The translations under genes were made by a program, and so were the position numbers. From positions 124,001 to 188,000 of the forward strand of contig NZ_LBMH01000006.1 in NCBI RefSeq assembly GCF_001005305.1: a stretch of DNA of 64,000 nt, given 5' to 3'. This DNA is from Kordia zhangzhouensis (lineage in GTDB: Bacteria > Bacteroidota > Bacteroidia > Flavobacteriales > Flavobacteriaceae). Below, piece after piece: positions 1 through 8,943 of this stretch (positions are counted from its first letter, which is position 1; each line of letters starts with the position of its first letter). Below the pieces are notes generated by a model. The model was not told the origin of the DNA and did not search any database. It worked only from the letters and a program-made list of their open reading frames with translations.

Positions 1-1532
1 CTGATAGTGGCGTAAAAACATTTATGAACTCGTTCAACGAACTAAATGGTGTTCCTGTTACTGGAAGTGAATTTTTACAAAGAGACATTTTAAAAGGCGC
101 ATGGGACTTTGATGGATTTGTAGTATCTGATTGGGCATCGATTAATGAAATTATTTTTTGGGGACACGCGAAAGACAAGCGTCAAGCAGCCATTATTGCA
201 GCTCGAGCAGGCTCTGATCTTGATATGGAAGGACATGTTTACATACAAGAATTGGTACAATTAGTACAAGAAGGTGTAGTACAAGAAAGTATTATAGATG
301 ATGCCGTTCGCAGAATCTTAAAAGTAAAATTCGAATTAGGTCTTTTTGACAATCCATATACGTATTGCGACGAAACCAACGAAAAAGAAAATATCGGCCA
401 CACAAAGCATCATGAGGCGGTACTTGATGTTGCTAAAAAATCTATTGTGTTATTAAAAAATCAGGGGAATCTTCTCCCATTACAAAAAGAAGGACAAAAA
501 ATAGCACTGATAGGACCGCTTGCTGCCGATAAAAACAGCCCTTTAGGAAGTTGGCGTATAGCTTCAGATGATCATACAGCCGTTTCTGTGTTGGAAGGAA
601 TGCAACAATATACAGGCAACACACTTACGCATCACAAAGGTGTTGAACTCGTTGTTGGAAACACTGCTTTCATAGAAGAAGTGCAAATCAATACAACAAA
701 TCGCACTGGCATTGACGAAGCTGTAGCAGCTGCCCAAACTGTAGATGTTGTTGTTATGGTACTAGGCGAACATGGTTTTCAAAGTGGCGAAGGCAGAAGC
801 AGAACCCATTTAGATCTGCCTGGATTGCAACAAGAACTTCTTGAAGCCGTATATGCCGTAAATCAAAATATTGTATTAGTATTAAACAATGGTAGGCCGC
901 TAGCCATTGAATGGGCTACAGAGCATATTCCTGCCATTGTAGAAGGTTGGCAGCTCGGCACGCAATCTGGTAATGCTATTGCACAAGTGCTATATGGCGA
1001 TTATAACCCTAGCGGAAAATTACCTATGACATTTCCTAGAAATGTAGGACAGATCCCTATTTACTACAACTATAAAAGTACAGGAAGACCTGTAGACACG
1101 AACGACAATGTATTTTGGTCACATTATACAGATGTTGACAACACTCCTTTATACCCTTTTGGACACGGATTGAGTTACACAACGTTCCAATATTCTAACT
1201 TCAAAGTACATGGAACAGAATTTAAGATTGGTGACACCATCAAAGTAACCGTTGACGTAACCAATACAGGCGATTATGATGGCAAAGAAGTAGTGCAATT
1301 GTATATCCGAGACCTTTTTGGAAGTATTACACGCCCCGTGCGAGAACTCAAGGGCTTCGAGTTAGTTTCGCTAAAAAAAGGAGAAACCAAAACTATTGAA
1401 TTCAAATTAAGCAATAAAGAACTTGGATTTTTTAACAACCAAGGGGAGTATATAGTAGAAGCGGGCGACTTTGAAGTTTTTGTGGGAGGAAGTTCAATTA
1501 CTTCATTGCAAAGTAGTTTTACCTTAAAATAA
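1..1532 (+). CDS. Beta-glucosidase, glycoside hydrolase family 3 (5' end outside window)
   Basis: This is the 3' part of a GH3 enzyme that removes terminal beta-linked glucose (or xylose) units from oligosaccharides. The frame is open to the first base: the codons before the Met at 24 read SGVKTF, which continues the family pattern, so that Met is internal. The catalytic nucleophile is the Asp of GFVVSDW (nt 129-131). The (alpha/beta)6 domain follows, with LLKNQGNLLPL, IALIGPLA and a GEGRSR loop that probably carries the acid/base Glu. PLYPFGHGLSYT leads into a C-terminal fibronectin-III-like domain (VVQLYIRD, ELKGFE). About 510 residues are visible of an expected 740-760. The substrate cannot be read from this part, and the signal peptide lies outside the window. 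Confidence 0.93.
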   Translation, partial: DSGVKTFMNSFNELNGVPVTGSEFLQRDILKGAWDFDGFVVSDWASINEIIFWGHAKDKRQAAIIAARAGSDLDMEGHVYIQELVQLVQEGVVQESIIDDAVRRILKVKFELGLFDNPYTYCDETNEKENIGHTKHHEAVLDVAKKSIVLLKNQGNLLPLQKEGQKIALIGPLAADKNSPLGSWRIASDDHTAVSVLEGMQQYTGNTLTHHKGVELVVGNTAFIEEVQINTTNRTGIDEAVAAAQTVDVVVMVLGEHGFQSGEGRSRTHLDLPGLQQELLEAVYAVNQNIVLVLNNGRPLAIEWATEHIPAIVEGWQLGTQSGNAIAQVLYGDYNPSGKLPMTFPRNVGQIPIYYNYKSTGRPVDTNDNVFWSHYTDVDNTPLYPFGHGLSYTTFQYSNFKVHGTEFKIGDTIKVTVDVTNTGDYDGKEVVQLYIRDLFGSITRPVRELKGFELVSLKKGETKTIEFKLSNKELGFFNNQGEYIVEAGDFEVFVGGSSITSLQSSFTLK

Positions 1533-1595
1533 CTATTCAAATATAACTACCTACAAGATTCTATTTATATAGTTTATTTTTTAATTTTATTCACT

Positions 1596-1627
1596 AAAGA
1601 TGCTCTATCGGTTGAGCATCTTTTTTT
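1596..1627 (+). terminator. Rho-independent terminator of the GH3 gene
   Basis: AAAGATGCTC (1596-1605) pairs perfectly with GAGCATCTTT (1614-1623) around an 8-nt loop and runs into a T stretch. It lies 63 nt after the stop codon. Confidence 0.85.
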
Positions 1628-1825
1628 GTTCTTATTGGACGAAAATATTGATAATGTTTACACATCACACTCTTTTTTACAGACAAAATAGCAGCATCCA
1701 TCATTATTGCTTTGTGCAGCAAATCAAATAATTGTTATCACACAACTTCCTAAACTTAACTATTGAGAAGTAGTTAAAAAAATAAATTATAAAGTTTGAT
1801 TAGATTCTTACATGCAATAAACAAC

Positions 1826-2473
1826 TTAAAGTTCTAAGATTGCGTCGTCGGTAAATGCATAATTCTTTAAATCTTCAAAATCAGAACGTGTATTTAAACC
1901 TGTAAATAAGCTAAATGCAGGTAAAATCAATTGTTGTGTTGTAACTTGATAACAAGGTAGTTTCAAATATTGTCTGCCTTTCATTTTGATACGAACACCT
2001 GGATGCGTATGACCTGAAATATAAAACTTGTGGGGTGCAATTACCTCAGCATCATGTACAAAAATGAGTGATTGGCATTCGTATTGCTCCTCAGTTTGAA
2101 AACCCAAATGCTCATAAAATCCTACCGAAAACCGATCGTGATTTCCACGAATCAACACACGATCAAGTTCTTCAAACTGTTGTAACCAATTCGTAAACAT
2201 CTCAAAATTCTGATTGTAATTTGCATGAAACAAATCGCCTACCACAATCATTTTTTTAGGTGTAAAATATTCCAAAAGAAGTCGTAATCGCTCCAAATCT
2301 TCCCTAAAAATAGTATCAGGAATAGCGATACCATGTTGCCTAAAGTGTGCTGTTTTTCCAATATGAATATCTGATAAAATCAACGTTTCTTCAGCTTTCC
2401 AGTAAATTACACGCTGATTTGTTAAGGTAAGCTCTTCTCCTCCAAATTGTATATTTTTTGTAACTATGTTCAC
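1826..2473 (-). CDS. pdeM: Ligase-associated DNA-repair metallophosphoesterase (MPE/PdeM)
   Basis: A calcineurin-like phosphoesterase of 215 aa, the normal size for the ligase-associated DNA endonuclease/phosphodiesterase. All dimetal motifs are present: SDIHIGK (D35, H37), GDLFH, GNHDR and GHTHPG. In Pseudomonas and mycobacterial relatives this protein is a manganese-dependent DNase/phosphodiesterase that works with the Lhr-type helicase, ligase and exonuclease encoded next to it. It is the last gene of the four-gene operon, and its start overlaps the helicase stop by 4 bp (ATGA), which implies translational coupling. The family assignment is firm from motifs and context. Substrate preference in this organism is inferred. 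Confidence 0.92.
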   Translation of the reverse strand: MNIVTKNIQFGGEELTLTNQRVIYWKAEETLILSDIHIGKTAHFRQHGIAIPDTIFREDLERLRLLLEYFTPKKMIVVGDLFHANYNQNFEMFTNWLQQFEELDRVLIRGNHDRFSVGFYEHLGFQTEEQYECQSLIFVHDAEVIAPHKFYISGHTHPGVRIKMKGRQYLKLPCYQVTTQQLILPAFSLFTGLNTRSDFEDLKNYAFTDDAILEL

Positions 2474-4929
2474 GTAATTAATTTGTACTGTTGTTTCTGT
2501 AAGCGAGCTACACGATCGCTCAATTTTTCGTTACTCATGGTGTTGCGCAAACTATCAACTTTTATTGGAAAACTTAAAGGTGTATAGCCTTTTGCTACTT
2601 TTAATATAAGTTTACTGTTCCCGATACGTTCAAATGCTTTTCGCAAACGCACTTCTTCCAACTGCTCATTAAATACTTCTGTATAGGCTTGCCGCAACAA
2701 CAAATTATTCGGTTCGTAATCTTCCAGCACTTTAAAAATTAAGCTCGAAGACGATTGCAAACTTTTATTTGTTTTTCGCGCGCCAGGTTGCGATTGCACC
2801 ACTAATCCTGCAATGACAGCAATATCGCGAAATTTTCGGCTCGCTACCTCCGAAGCATTGATACTAGCAATGACATCATCCATTAAATTTTCTTTGGAAA
2901 GAATCGCAGACAGATCTTCCTCTGTTACAGGAATGTCTTGATCGCTTAAGAGCCCAAACCCATAGTCGTTCATGGCAATTGAAAAAGTAATTGGTTGCAA
3001 CTTACTAATGCGATACGCAATCAACGATGCCATGATTTCATTTACCAAACGACCTTCAAACGGATAAAAAAACAAATGACATCCTTCTTTCGCATAGATT
3101 TTTTCTACCAAAAACTCATTTGATTTTGGAATGTGAGAGTGTGTATTCTGAGTTGCCAACAACGGATTTAAAAATTTCAGTTCGCGTTCTCGCGTAGACG
3201 GTTGCAAGGCATCATCCAATTTTAAGCGCAAATAATGACTTAAATATGACGTTAACGGTAAACGTCCACCATTCCAACTTGGTGTAATTGCTTTCTTTGC
3301 TTTACTTCGTTTTACAAACACAGTCATGTCCTTACTATGCACAATCTCTAACACTTTGCCCGCTAGCACAAACGGCATTCCTACTTTTAGTTTAGAAATA
3401 AAATATTCTTCTACCATTCCAACATAACCACCTTTCATATATTTGACTCGCATCATCGCATCACTAACAATTGCTCCTATGTTCATACGATGCAACATAC
3501 TGATGCGTCTACTTTTTACGACATATAATTGTTTTTCTTCATCAAAAACAACTTTATGAAATTCTTCATACGCATGTAACGTTGCCCCTCCTTTGGTGAT
3601 AAATTGCATTGCCCATTCAAACTCGTCTTTGGTCAAATATGAAAAAGCGTGTGTTTGTTGCAGCATTCGAAAAGTTTCATTTTTCGCAAAACCTTCTCCT
3701 ACTGCCAGTGTTACTAAAAATTGAACCAGTACATCATACGTCATTACCATAGGTTCACGCGCTTCGACGTCACGTTGTTTTACAGCTTCTTTTAAAGCAG
3801 ACACTTCTATTAATTCGAGGGTGTGTGTTGGTACAAAATATATTTTGGACACTTCATATGGTGAATGACCGCTACGTCCGGCTCGCTGAATGAATCGAGC
3901 AATTCCTTTAGATGAACCTACTTGCACCACACAATCTACAGGTTTAAAATCAACACCTAAATCTAAAGACGATGTACATACCACTACTTTCAAAATTCCT
4001 TCGTTGATAGCATTTTCAATCCAATTGCGTAGTTTGGCATCGATAGATCCGTGATGAATCGCTATTTGCCCAGCTAAATCAGCATCGGCATCCAATAGTA
4101 ATTGATACCACAATTCGGCTTGACCGCGTGTATTAGTAAATACCAATGTGGTATTATTTTTATAAATTACTTTGAGTACTTCTTTAGCTAGCTTTCCTCC
4201 TAAGTGTCCAGCCCATGGTAATAATTCAACTTCATCGGGCAGCAACGAAATGATTTTTAGTTTTTTCTTTTCTTTAGAGGTAATAATCGCAGTTTTTACA
4301 TTTTTAAAAGGAATCAGTACATCTTTAGCTTGCTCTAGATTTCCAATTGTTGCAGTAACGCCCCATATTTTAATTTTAGGCGCAATTGCATGTAAGCGAA
4401 CTACAACCAATTCGGTCAATACACCACGCTTTGTTGATAACAACTCATGCCACTCGTCTACCACCACACAACGCATATTTTTAAACCAACGTGAATTCTT
4501 TTTTTGAGAAAATAATAAGTGCATCGTTTCGGGTGTTGTTAACAAAATATCAGGCATCGCATGTTCTTGTTGGCGACGAACTTTGGTAGAGGTATCTCCA
4601 TTGCGAACTGCCGCTTGCCAATCAAGTCCTATTTCATCAATAGCTGTTTGCATGGCTTTTTGCAAGTCTTTTGCCAGCGATCGTAGCGGACTAATCCAAA
4701 GCAGTTTGATACCCTTTTTATATTGAGTAGGATGATTCAAATAATCAATTAATATTGCTAGAAACATTGCATAGGTTTTTCCAAAACCTGTGGGCGCTAC
4801 AACCAATCCATTATAATTTTGCGCATATTTTTTCCATGCTTTTAGCTGAAAATCGAATGGTGCAAAACCTTTTTCTGCCATCCAATTATGAACAATTCGA
4901 TAACCTTCTGTATGTTCTAGTTTGGACAT
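2470..4929 (-). CDS. Ligase-associated DEXH-box DNA helicase (Lhr-core type)
   Basis: A superfamily 2 helicase of 819 aa, the expected length for the Lhr-core protein of this operon. Motif I is APTGFGKT (about residues 45-52), motif II is DEWH, motif III is TATIGN instead of the usual SAT, and motif VI is QRAGRSGHSP. The long C-terminal half is the winged-helix and beta-barrel Lhr region. Characterised relatives are 3'-to-5' ssDNA-dependent translocases that unwind RNA:DNA hybrids. The gene starts 22 nt after the ligase stop and its own stop overlaps the metallophosphoesterase start by 4 bp, so the four proteins are probably made together as a repair module. Confidence 0.93.
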   Translation of the reverse strand: MSKLEHTEGYRIVHNWMAEKGFAPFDFQLKAWKKYAQNYNGLVVAPTGFGKTYAMFLAILIDYLNHPTQYKKGIKLLWISPLRSLAKDLQKAMQTAIDEIGLDWQAAVRNGDTSTKVRRQQEHAMPDILLTTPETMHLLFSQKKNSRWFKNMRCVVVDEWHELLSTKRGVLTELVVVRLHAIAPKIKIWGVTATIGNLEQAKDVLIPFKNVKTAIITSKEKKKLKIISLLPDEVELLPWAGHLGGKLAKEVLKVIYKNNTTLVFTNTRGQAELWYQLLLDADADLAGQIAIHHGSIDAKLRNWIENAINEGILKVVVCTSSLDLGVDFKPVDCVVQVGSSKGIARFIQRAGRSGHSPYEVSKIYFVPTHTLELIEVSALKEAVKQRDVEAREPMVMTYDVLVQFLVTLAVGEGFAKNETFRMLQQTHAFSYLTKDEFEWAMQFITKGGATLHAYEEFHKVVFDEEKQLYVVKSRRISMLHRMNIGAIVSDAMMRVKYMKGGYVGMVEEYFISKLKVGMPFVLAGKVLEIVHSKDMTVFVKRSKAKKAITPSWNGGRLPLTSYLSHYLRLKLDDALQPSTRERELKFLNPLLATQNTHSHIPKSNEFLVEKIYAKEGCHLFFYPFEGRLVNEIMASLIAYRISKLQPITFSIAMNDYGFGLLSDQDIPVTEEDLSAILSKENLMDDVIASINASEVASRKFRDIAVIAGLVVQSQPGARKTNKSLQSSSSLIFKVLEDYEPNNLLLRQAYTEVFNEQLEEVRLRKAFERIGNSKLILKVAKGYTPLSFPIKVDSLRNTMSNEKLSDRVARLQKQQYKLIT

Positions 4930-4951
4930 TGTTTCGTTTTTATTTTATTTT

Positions 4952-6556
4952 TCACAATTCATTATTGTTCGAGTTTGCATAAATCAAATCTTTTACGCTT
5001 TCAATCGTATCAATATCATTAATCGTTTTATCCTTTCTCCAACGTTTAATTCGTGGAAAACGTAATGCAACGCCCGATTTGTGTCGATTGCTTAGAGCAA
5101 TTCCTTCAAAAGCGATTTCAAACACCAATTCTGCCTTTACTGTTCGTACAGGTCCAAATTTTTCGATTGCATTTTTATTTACCCAACGACTAATTTCGGT
5201 AATTTCTGCATCTGTTAGTCCAGAATATGCTTTGGCAACTGTTACCAATCCATCATCTTTTTTAACAGCAAATGTATAATCCGTATACTTTGAACTACGT
5301 CGTCCACTTCCTTTTTGTGCATAAATCATCACAGCATCGATTGTCAACGGATCAACTTTCCACTTCCACCAATCGCCTTTTTTTCGTCCTGTATGGTAAG
5401 GAGAATGTTTCTGTTTCAACATTAATCCTTCTGAATTGACACTACGCGAGTTCTCACGAATTTCGTGTAGCGCATTCCAATTAGTCACCGCTACAGTCTC
5501 TGAAAGCTGAATGTTTTTTGCAGTATTCTGCTTAAAAATTAGCGAAAGTTTCTTGCGGCGTTCTACCAACGATTTTTCTCGAATGTCTTTATTTTCAAAT
5601 TCCAAGATATCATAGGCATAAAATCCTACAGGCACTTCTTCCAGTAGTTTCTTTGAAATATTTTTTCGATTTAATCGCTTTTGTAAGTCATTAAACAGCA
5701 ACACACTGCTATCTTTTATAGCTATAATTTCACCATCAATTACAAAATTGTACTGCCATGTTTCAAATACTTCTACGAGTTCAGGAAATTGCTGCGTTAC
5801 CAATTCTTCTCCTCTACTCCAGATGAAAAGTTCCCCATTACGCTTTACAATTTGTCCACGGATGCCGTCCCATTTGTACTCAACTTGCCAATCATTTACA
5901 TCACCCAATTGGTTCAATTCTTTTTCCAATGCATATGCCAAACAGAATGGATAGGGTTTGGAGTTGTCATAATTAATGTGAGTTCCCAATAATAGTTCAT
6001 CAAATGTAATAGAATTGATATCCCAGTTTCCGATAATACTGTGCATGAGCTGGTTTGCATCCATATTTGTCAACTTTGCCAACGCATTTACTAATGTTTT
6101 TTTAGATACACCAATCCGAAAACTTCCACCGATAAGCTTGTTAAATAATAAACGTTCCTGCACATTCAATCCACTCCATGCATTAAGTACGTACGCTTTC
6201 TTTTCCGATTCTGTTTTTGATTTGAGCTGAATGAGTTCTTGCATCCAAGCATCTAGTGATTTTTCAATATGATGTGTTGGCTGTGGCAAGAGCAATGCAA
6301 TCGTTTCTCCCAAATCGCCTACCGTACTATAACTTTCTAAAAATAACCATTCGGGCAATTCAGTTAGTTCTGCACACCATTGTTTCATGAGTGAAGATTT
6401 TACAGGGCGAGGCGGACGTTTGCCTGTAAACAAAGCAATCAACCACAATTTATCTTTGTCTGCCGCATGTGTAAAATACTGTACCAACGCTTCAATTTTA
6501 GCATTGGTTTTGTTCGTTATTTCAATAGCACTTATGAGTTCGGAGAATCGTTTCAT
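4952..6556 (-). CDS. ATP-dependent DNA ligase (bacterial repair type)
   Basis: An ATP-dependent ligase of 534 aa that seals DNA nicks through a lysyl-AMP intermediate. The adenylated lysine is K228 in EYKWDGIRG (motif I, KxDGxR). IDGEIIA (motif III), EGLMLK (motif IV) and WWKWK (motif V) follow. Residues 1-200 form the N-terminal DNA-binding domain, and the C-terminus is an OB fold. This is the ligase of the exonuclease-ligase-helicase-phosphoesterase operon and is additional to the NAD-dependent replicative LigA, which would lie elsewhere. Its start overlaps the exonuclease stop by 4 bp. Confidence 0.94.
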   Translation of the reverse strand: MKRFSELISAIEITNKTNAKIEALVQYFTHAADKDKLWLIALFTGKRPPRPVKSSLMKQWCAELTELPEWLFLESYSTVGDLGETIALLLPQPTHHIEKSLDAWMQELIQLKSKTESEKKAYVLNAWSGLNVQERLLFNKLIGGSFRIGVSKKTLVNALAKLTNMDANQLMHSIIGNWDINSITFDELLLGTHINYDNSKPYPFCLAYALEKELNQLGDVNDWQVEYKWDGIRGQIVKRNGELFIWSRGEELVTQQFPELVEVFETWQYNFVIDGEIIAIKDSSVLLFNDLQKRLNRKNISKKLLEEVPVGFYAYDILEFENKDIREKSLVERRKKLSLIFKQNTAKNIQLSETVAVTNWNALHEIRENSRSVNSEGLMLKQKHSPYHTGRKKGDWWKWKVDPLTIDAVMIYAQKGSGRRSSKYTDYTFAVKKDDGLVTVAKAYSGLTDAEITEISRWVNKNAIEKFGPVRTVKAELVFEIAFEGIALSNRHKSGVALRFPRIKRWRKDKTINDIDTIESVKDLIYANSNNNEL

Positions 6557-7572
6557 GTTATCGCTTCTTTTTTGGCTTCTGCAGCTTCTAACTCATTGTC
6601 TCCATATTCAGTGATTACCTCTTGCGCTTTTATACCAATTTTATTTAAATACTTGGTAAAAGTTGCTTGCGAACCATGTGTAACATATACTTTTTCTGCT
6701 TCAGACTCTTTCACTGCCTGTAACAGTCCATCCCAATCAGCATGATCACTTACAGCAAAACCTGCATCCACACCACGCCAACGACGATTTCCACGAACCT
6801 GCATCCAACCTGAGCAAATTGCTGTTGCAGCGTTTGGAACACGTGTAAGCATTTTGCTTCCTAGCAATCCAGGAGGCATGATGATGATTTTATTTTGAAC
6901 ATCTGCTTTGTTAAAATATCCGTCTAAACGTGTTGTTTTTGGCAAGACAATTCCTGAACTTTCAATTGCATTGTTGCTATGATAGATAGCATTGTGCACG
7001 AGAATTTCGTCCAACCCTTCTACCAATTTCATAATTCGCTGTGCTTTTCCAAGTGAATATCCAAACAATACACTCGTACGATTATTTGCTTTATTTTGTA
7101 ATATCCAATCATGAAGCTGTTGCTGCAACACTTTTTCTGGCAACCATTTGTAAATAGGCAATCCAAACGTACTTTCGGTAATAAACTCATGACACTTAAC
7201 CGATTCGAACGGAGTTGTTATATAGTCATCTTTTACCTTATAATCACCTGTAAATACTACAACTTTTCCTTTGTGTTCTAGCCGAATTTGCGCCGATCCA
7301 ATGATGTGTCCTGCTGGATGAAAACTTACACGAACACCATTGATTGTTTTAGGCTCATTGTATCCTAAAGTTTCCACCAAAATATCATCACTAATACGAT
7401 GCTTCAAAATGTTTTTGGTATGTGTATGGCAGAGATAGTGTTTCATTCCCCAACGAGCATGGTCGGCATGTCCGTGCGAAATAATTGCATACTCTACAGG
7501 CAACCAAGGATCGAGGTAAAATTTCCCTGGAATGCAGTAAATGCCTTTTTTGGTAAATTTAATCATCTTCAA
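6553..7572 (-). CDS. Ligase-associated DNA exonuclease (metallo-beta-lactamase / beta-CASP fold)
   Basis: A 339-aa metallo-beta-lactamase-fold nuclease. The zinc signature HGHADH lies at residues 33-38, followed by HPAGHIIGSAQI, VFTGDYK and a C-terminal SDHADW, the order expected for the ligase-associated exonuclease (Exo) family related to SNM1/Pso2. It is the promoter-proximal gene of the repair operon. The ligase, helicase and phosphoesterase follow with overlaps or a 22-nt gap. The family role is trimming of damaged or branched DNA ends. No clear -7 box is visible in the 100 bp upstream. Confidence 0.92.
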   Translation of the reverse strand: MKMIKFTKKGIYCIPGKFYLDPWLPVEYAIISHGHADHARWGMKHYLCHTHTKNILKHRISDDILVETLGYNEPKTINGVRVSFHPAGHIIGSAQIRLEHKGKVVVFTGDYKVKDDYITTPFESVKCHEFITESTFGLPIYKWLPEKVLQQQLHDWILQNKANNRTSVLFGYSLGKAQRIMKLVEGLDEILVHNAIYHSNNAIESSGIVLPKTTRLDGYFNKADVQNKIIIMPPGLLGSKMLTRVPNAATAICSGWMQVRGNRRWRGVDAGFAVSDHADWDGLLQAVKESEAEKVYVTHGSQATFTKYLNKIGIKAQEVITEYGDNELEAAEAKKEAIT

Positions 7573-7918
7573 GGTGGCAACTTTTTAGCAAGTTCCGATT
7601 TTTTTTGTATTTGTTGTACTGCAATCGCATAAATTATGAGCGCAAATGCGTTTGTATATCTATTACACCTCAGTTAAATTTCCATAACTATGCTCAGTTG
7701 CTTTAATTAAAAGTTTGTATTGATTTTAATAATATGCATCATGATTCACAACTTCTTTTTAAAGAACAACTCGTATATATTGTCAAAGTAATACATATCA
7801 GACATTGTAAGAAAGCGCAATATCATTTCTTACTTTATTGAATTACCGCATTTTACGGCAAAACCGTAGTTATATATTTTCTTTTCTTAGTATCTTTTTG
7901 TACTAAACTCATAGCATC
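7573..7918. other. Intergenic region between the repair operon and the leader-peptide genes
   Basis: This 346-bp AT-rich region separates divergent transcription units. I find no coding sequence. Its only clear element is the 15-bp palindrome at 7854-7868, listed separately. A TATCTTTT sequence around 7891-7898 is one mismatch from the Bacteroidota -7 box and could be the promoter of the first peptide gene. Confidence 0.5.
7854..7868 (+). promoter_or_regulatory. Palindromic operator candidate TACGG-N5-CCGTA
   Basis: TACGGCAAAACCGTA has perfect 5-bp arms around a 5-bp centre and ends 50 bp before the ATG of the first leader-peptide gene. The same arms with another centre occur at 20718-20732, upstream of another leader-peptide gene. 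A shared regulator site is inferred. The binding protein is unknown. Confidence 0.55.
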
Positions 7919-8173
7919 ATGAAAAAAAGAAATCTTAAAAGTTTACAACTTCAAAAAACAACCATTAGTAGTTTGCACTCTTACTCCGTTTCAGGTGGTA
8001 CTGACGTCATTGTAGATATTGCAACTATTATTATAATTCGTACTACTGATTATGCTACTAAAACCGGGTGTTCACAATTAGCAGTATGTGATTCTGCTGA
8101 AATATGTCCGGAAGGTGTTCGTCCTACAAGGTTTGTAGATACAGATACCAAGCCAGCTTCTCTATGTGCATAG
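7919..8173 (+). CDS. Double-glycine leader peptide, RiPP precursor-like (type A leader), copy 1
   Basis: An 84-aa peptide beginning MKKRNLKSLQLQKTTIS, a leader type common in Bacteroidota natural-product precursors, ending at Gly26-Gly27. The presumed core has an Ile/Val-rich stretch, then KTGCSQL, CDSAE and IC, and ends LCA. Three Ser/Thr-Cys-rich segments resemble lanthipeptide-like cores. It is a tandem paralogue of the next gene: the leader and the TKTGCSQLxxCDSxExC block are conserved, while the stretch after GG differs completely. No lanthionine synthetase, cyclase or peptidase-exporter is encoded within the window, so maturation is unproven. Function unknown. Confidence 0.75.
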   Translation: MKKRNLKSLQLQKTTISSLHSYSVSGGTDVIVDIATIIIIRTTDYATKTGCSQLAVCDSAEICPEGVRPTRFVDTDTKPASLCA

Positions 8174-8214
8174 TACACATACAGTACTTTATTTTTCAAT
8201 TAAAATATAATATC

Positions 8215-8433
8215 ATGAAGAAAAGAAATCTTAAAAGTTTACAGGTAAACAAGTCTACCATTTCAAATTTGAACGAAATGTTTGGCGGCGCACGTATTAC
8301 ACGAATATGTCCCTTACCACAAATAACAAAAACAGGGTGCTCGCAATTAATGGCGTGTGATTCTATTGAAGCATGCACCGCCAACGTTTGTAAGACCAAC
8401 GAATTGGACACAGAGACACGTCCTATTTGCTAA
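8215..8433 (+). CDS. Double-glycine leader peptide, RiPP precursor-like (type A leader), copy 2
   Basis: A 72-aa peptide. The ATG at 8215 is chosen over an upstream in-frame Met because from there the product begins MKKRNLKSLQVNKSTIS, matching the preceding gene almost residue for residue. Leader cleavage would fall after Gly24-Gly25. The core carries TKTGCSQL, CDSIEAC and a final RPIC, so it keeps the Cys-containing block of copy 1 with a different linker. The gap to copy 1 is 41 nt, suggesting one transcript that ends at the hairpin 8465-8508. The role is unknown: a bacteriocin, signal or scaffold peptide are all possible. Confidence 0.78.
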   Translation: MKKRNLKSLQVNKSTISNLNEMFGGARITRICPLPQITKTGCSQLMACDSIEACTANVCKTNELDTETRPIC

Positions 8434-8464
8434 TATTTTAAGGAATAATTTGTTCTAAAAAACT

Positions 8465-8508
8465 AAAATAGAGAACTTCGGACTTCAAAAGCCTTAGTTC
8501 TCTATTTT
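8465..8508 (+). terminator. Terminator after the tandem leader-peptide genes
   Basis: AAAATAGAGAAC (8465-8476) pairs with GTTCTCTATTTT (8497-8508) in a 12-bp stem around a 20-nt loop, followed by AT-rich sequence. It lies 32 nt after the stop of copy 2. Confidence 0.7.
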
Positions 8509-8621
8509 ATTATAATTCTTTCTACTGTACTTTCTTTCGCTTACTCTTCTTTAGTGGTTTTTATAGACGATTGAAAAGTTTTTCACTGTCTTACTTTATT
8601 CTAAGACGTTTGCCATAATAC

Positions 8622-8667
8622 AAAAAAACCACCCAAACCATTTTTTCAAAACGATTTAGGTGGTTTA
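8622..8667 (-). terminator. Terminator of the minus-strand leader-peptide gene
   Basis: On the minus strand AAACCACCTAAA (8666-8655) pairs with TTTGGGTGGTTT (8637-8626). The one non-Watson-Crick position is a G-U pair only in this orientation. A T run follows (complement of the A run 8622-8628). Confidence 0.75.
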
Positions 8668-8685
8668 GTATTGTTAAGTATCTAT

Positions 8686-8943
8686 TTATTGTACAGGTAC
8701 GCACAGAATATCTTGTCCGCCCATACAGGCATCATAGTAATATAACCAAATATCATGACGCTGGGCATGTGTTAAATATCCCTCCGCAGATGGATCTGCA
8801 TAGTTAGGAATAGATTCCATATGAAAATCGGCACTGTTAAAACAGCAAACTCCATCAATTTCTGCTCTACCACCTTTAACTTCTTTTTGTTGTTGTTTGT
8901 CCAATTGTTGAACCCCTTTTAGTTTTAAAATGTTTTGTAACAT
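8686..8943 (-). CDS. Double-glycine leader peptide (type B leader), bacteriocin-like
   Basis: An 85-aa peptide with the leader MLQNILKLKGVQQLDKQQQ ending EVKGG at residues 21-25, the classical GG cleavage form recognised by C39-peptidase ABC exporters. The core contains a CC pair, a region rich in acidic and aromatic residues (WLYYYDAC) and a final Cys (LCVPVQ). It belongs to the same leader family as the short gene at 20529-20660. It is transcribed away from the copy at 9333 and has its own terminator. No exporter or immunity gene is adjacent. It is real by leader homology, terminator and codon structure; activity is unknown. Confidence 0.75.
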   Translation of the reverse strand: MLQNILKLKGVQQLDKQQQKEVKGGRAEIDGVCCFNSADFHMESIPNYADPSAEGYLTHAQRHDIWLYYYDACMGGQDILCVPVQ

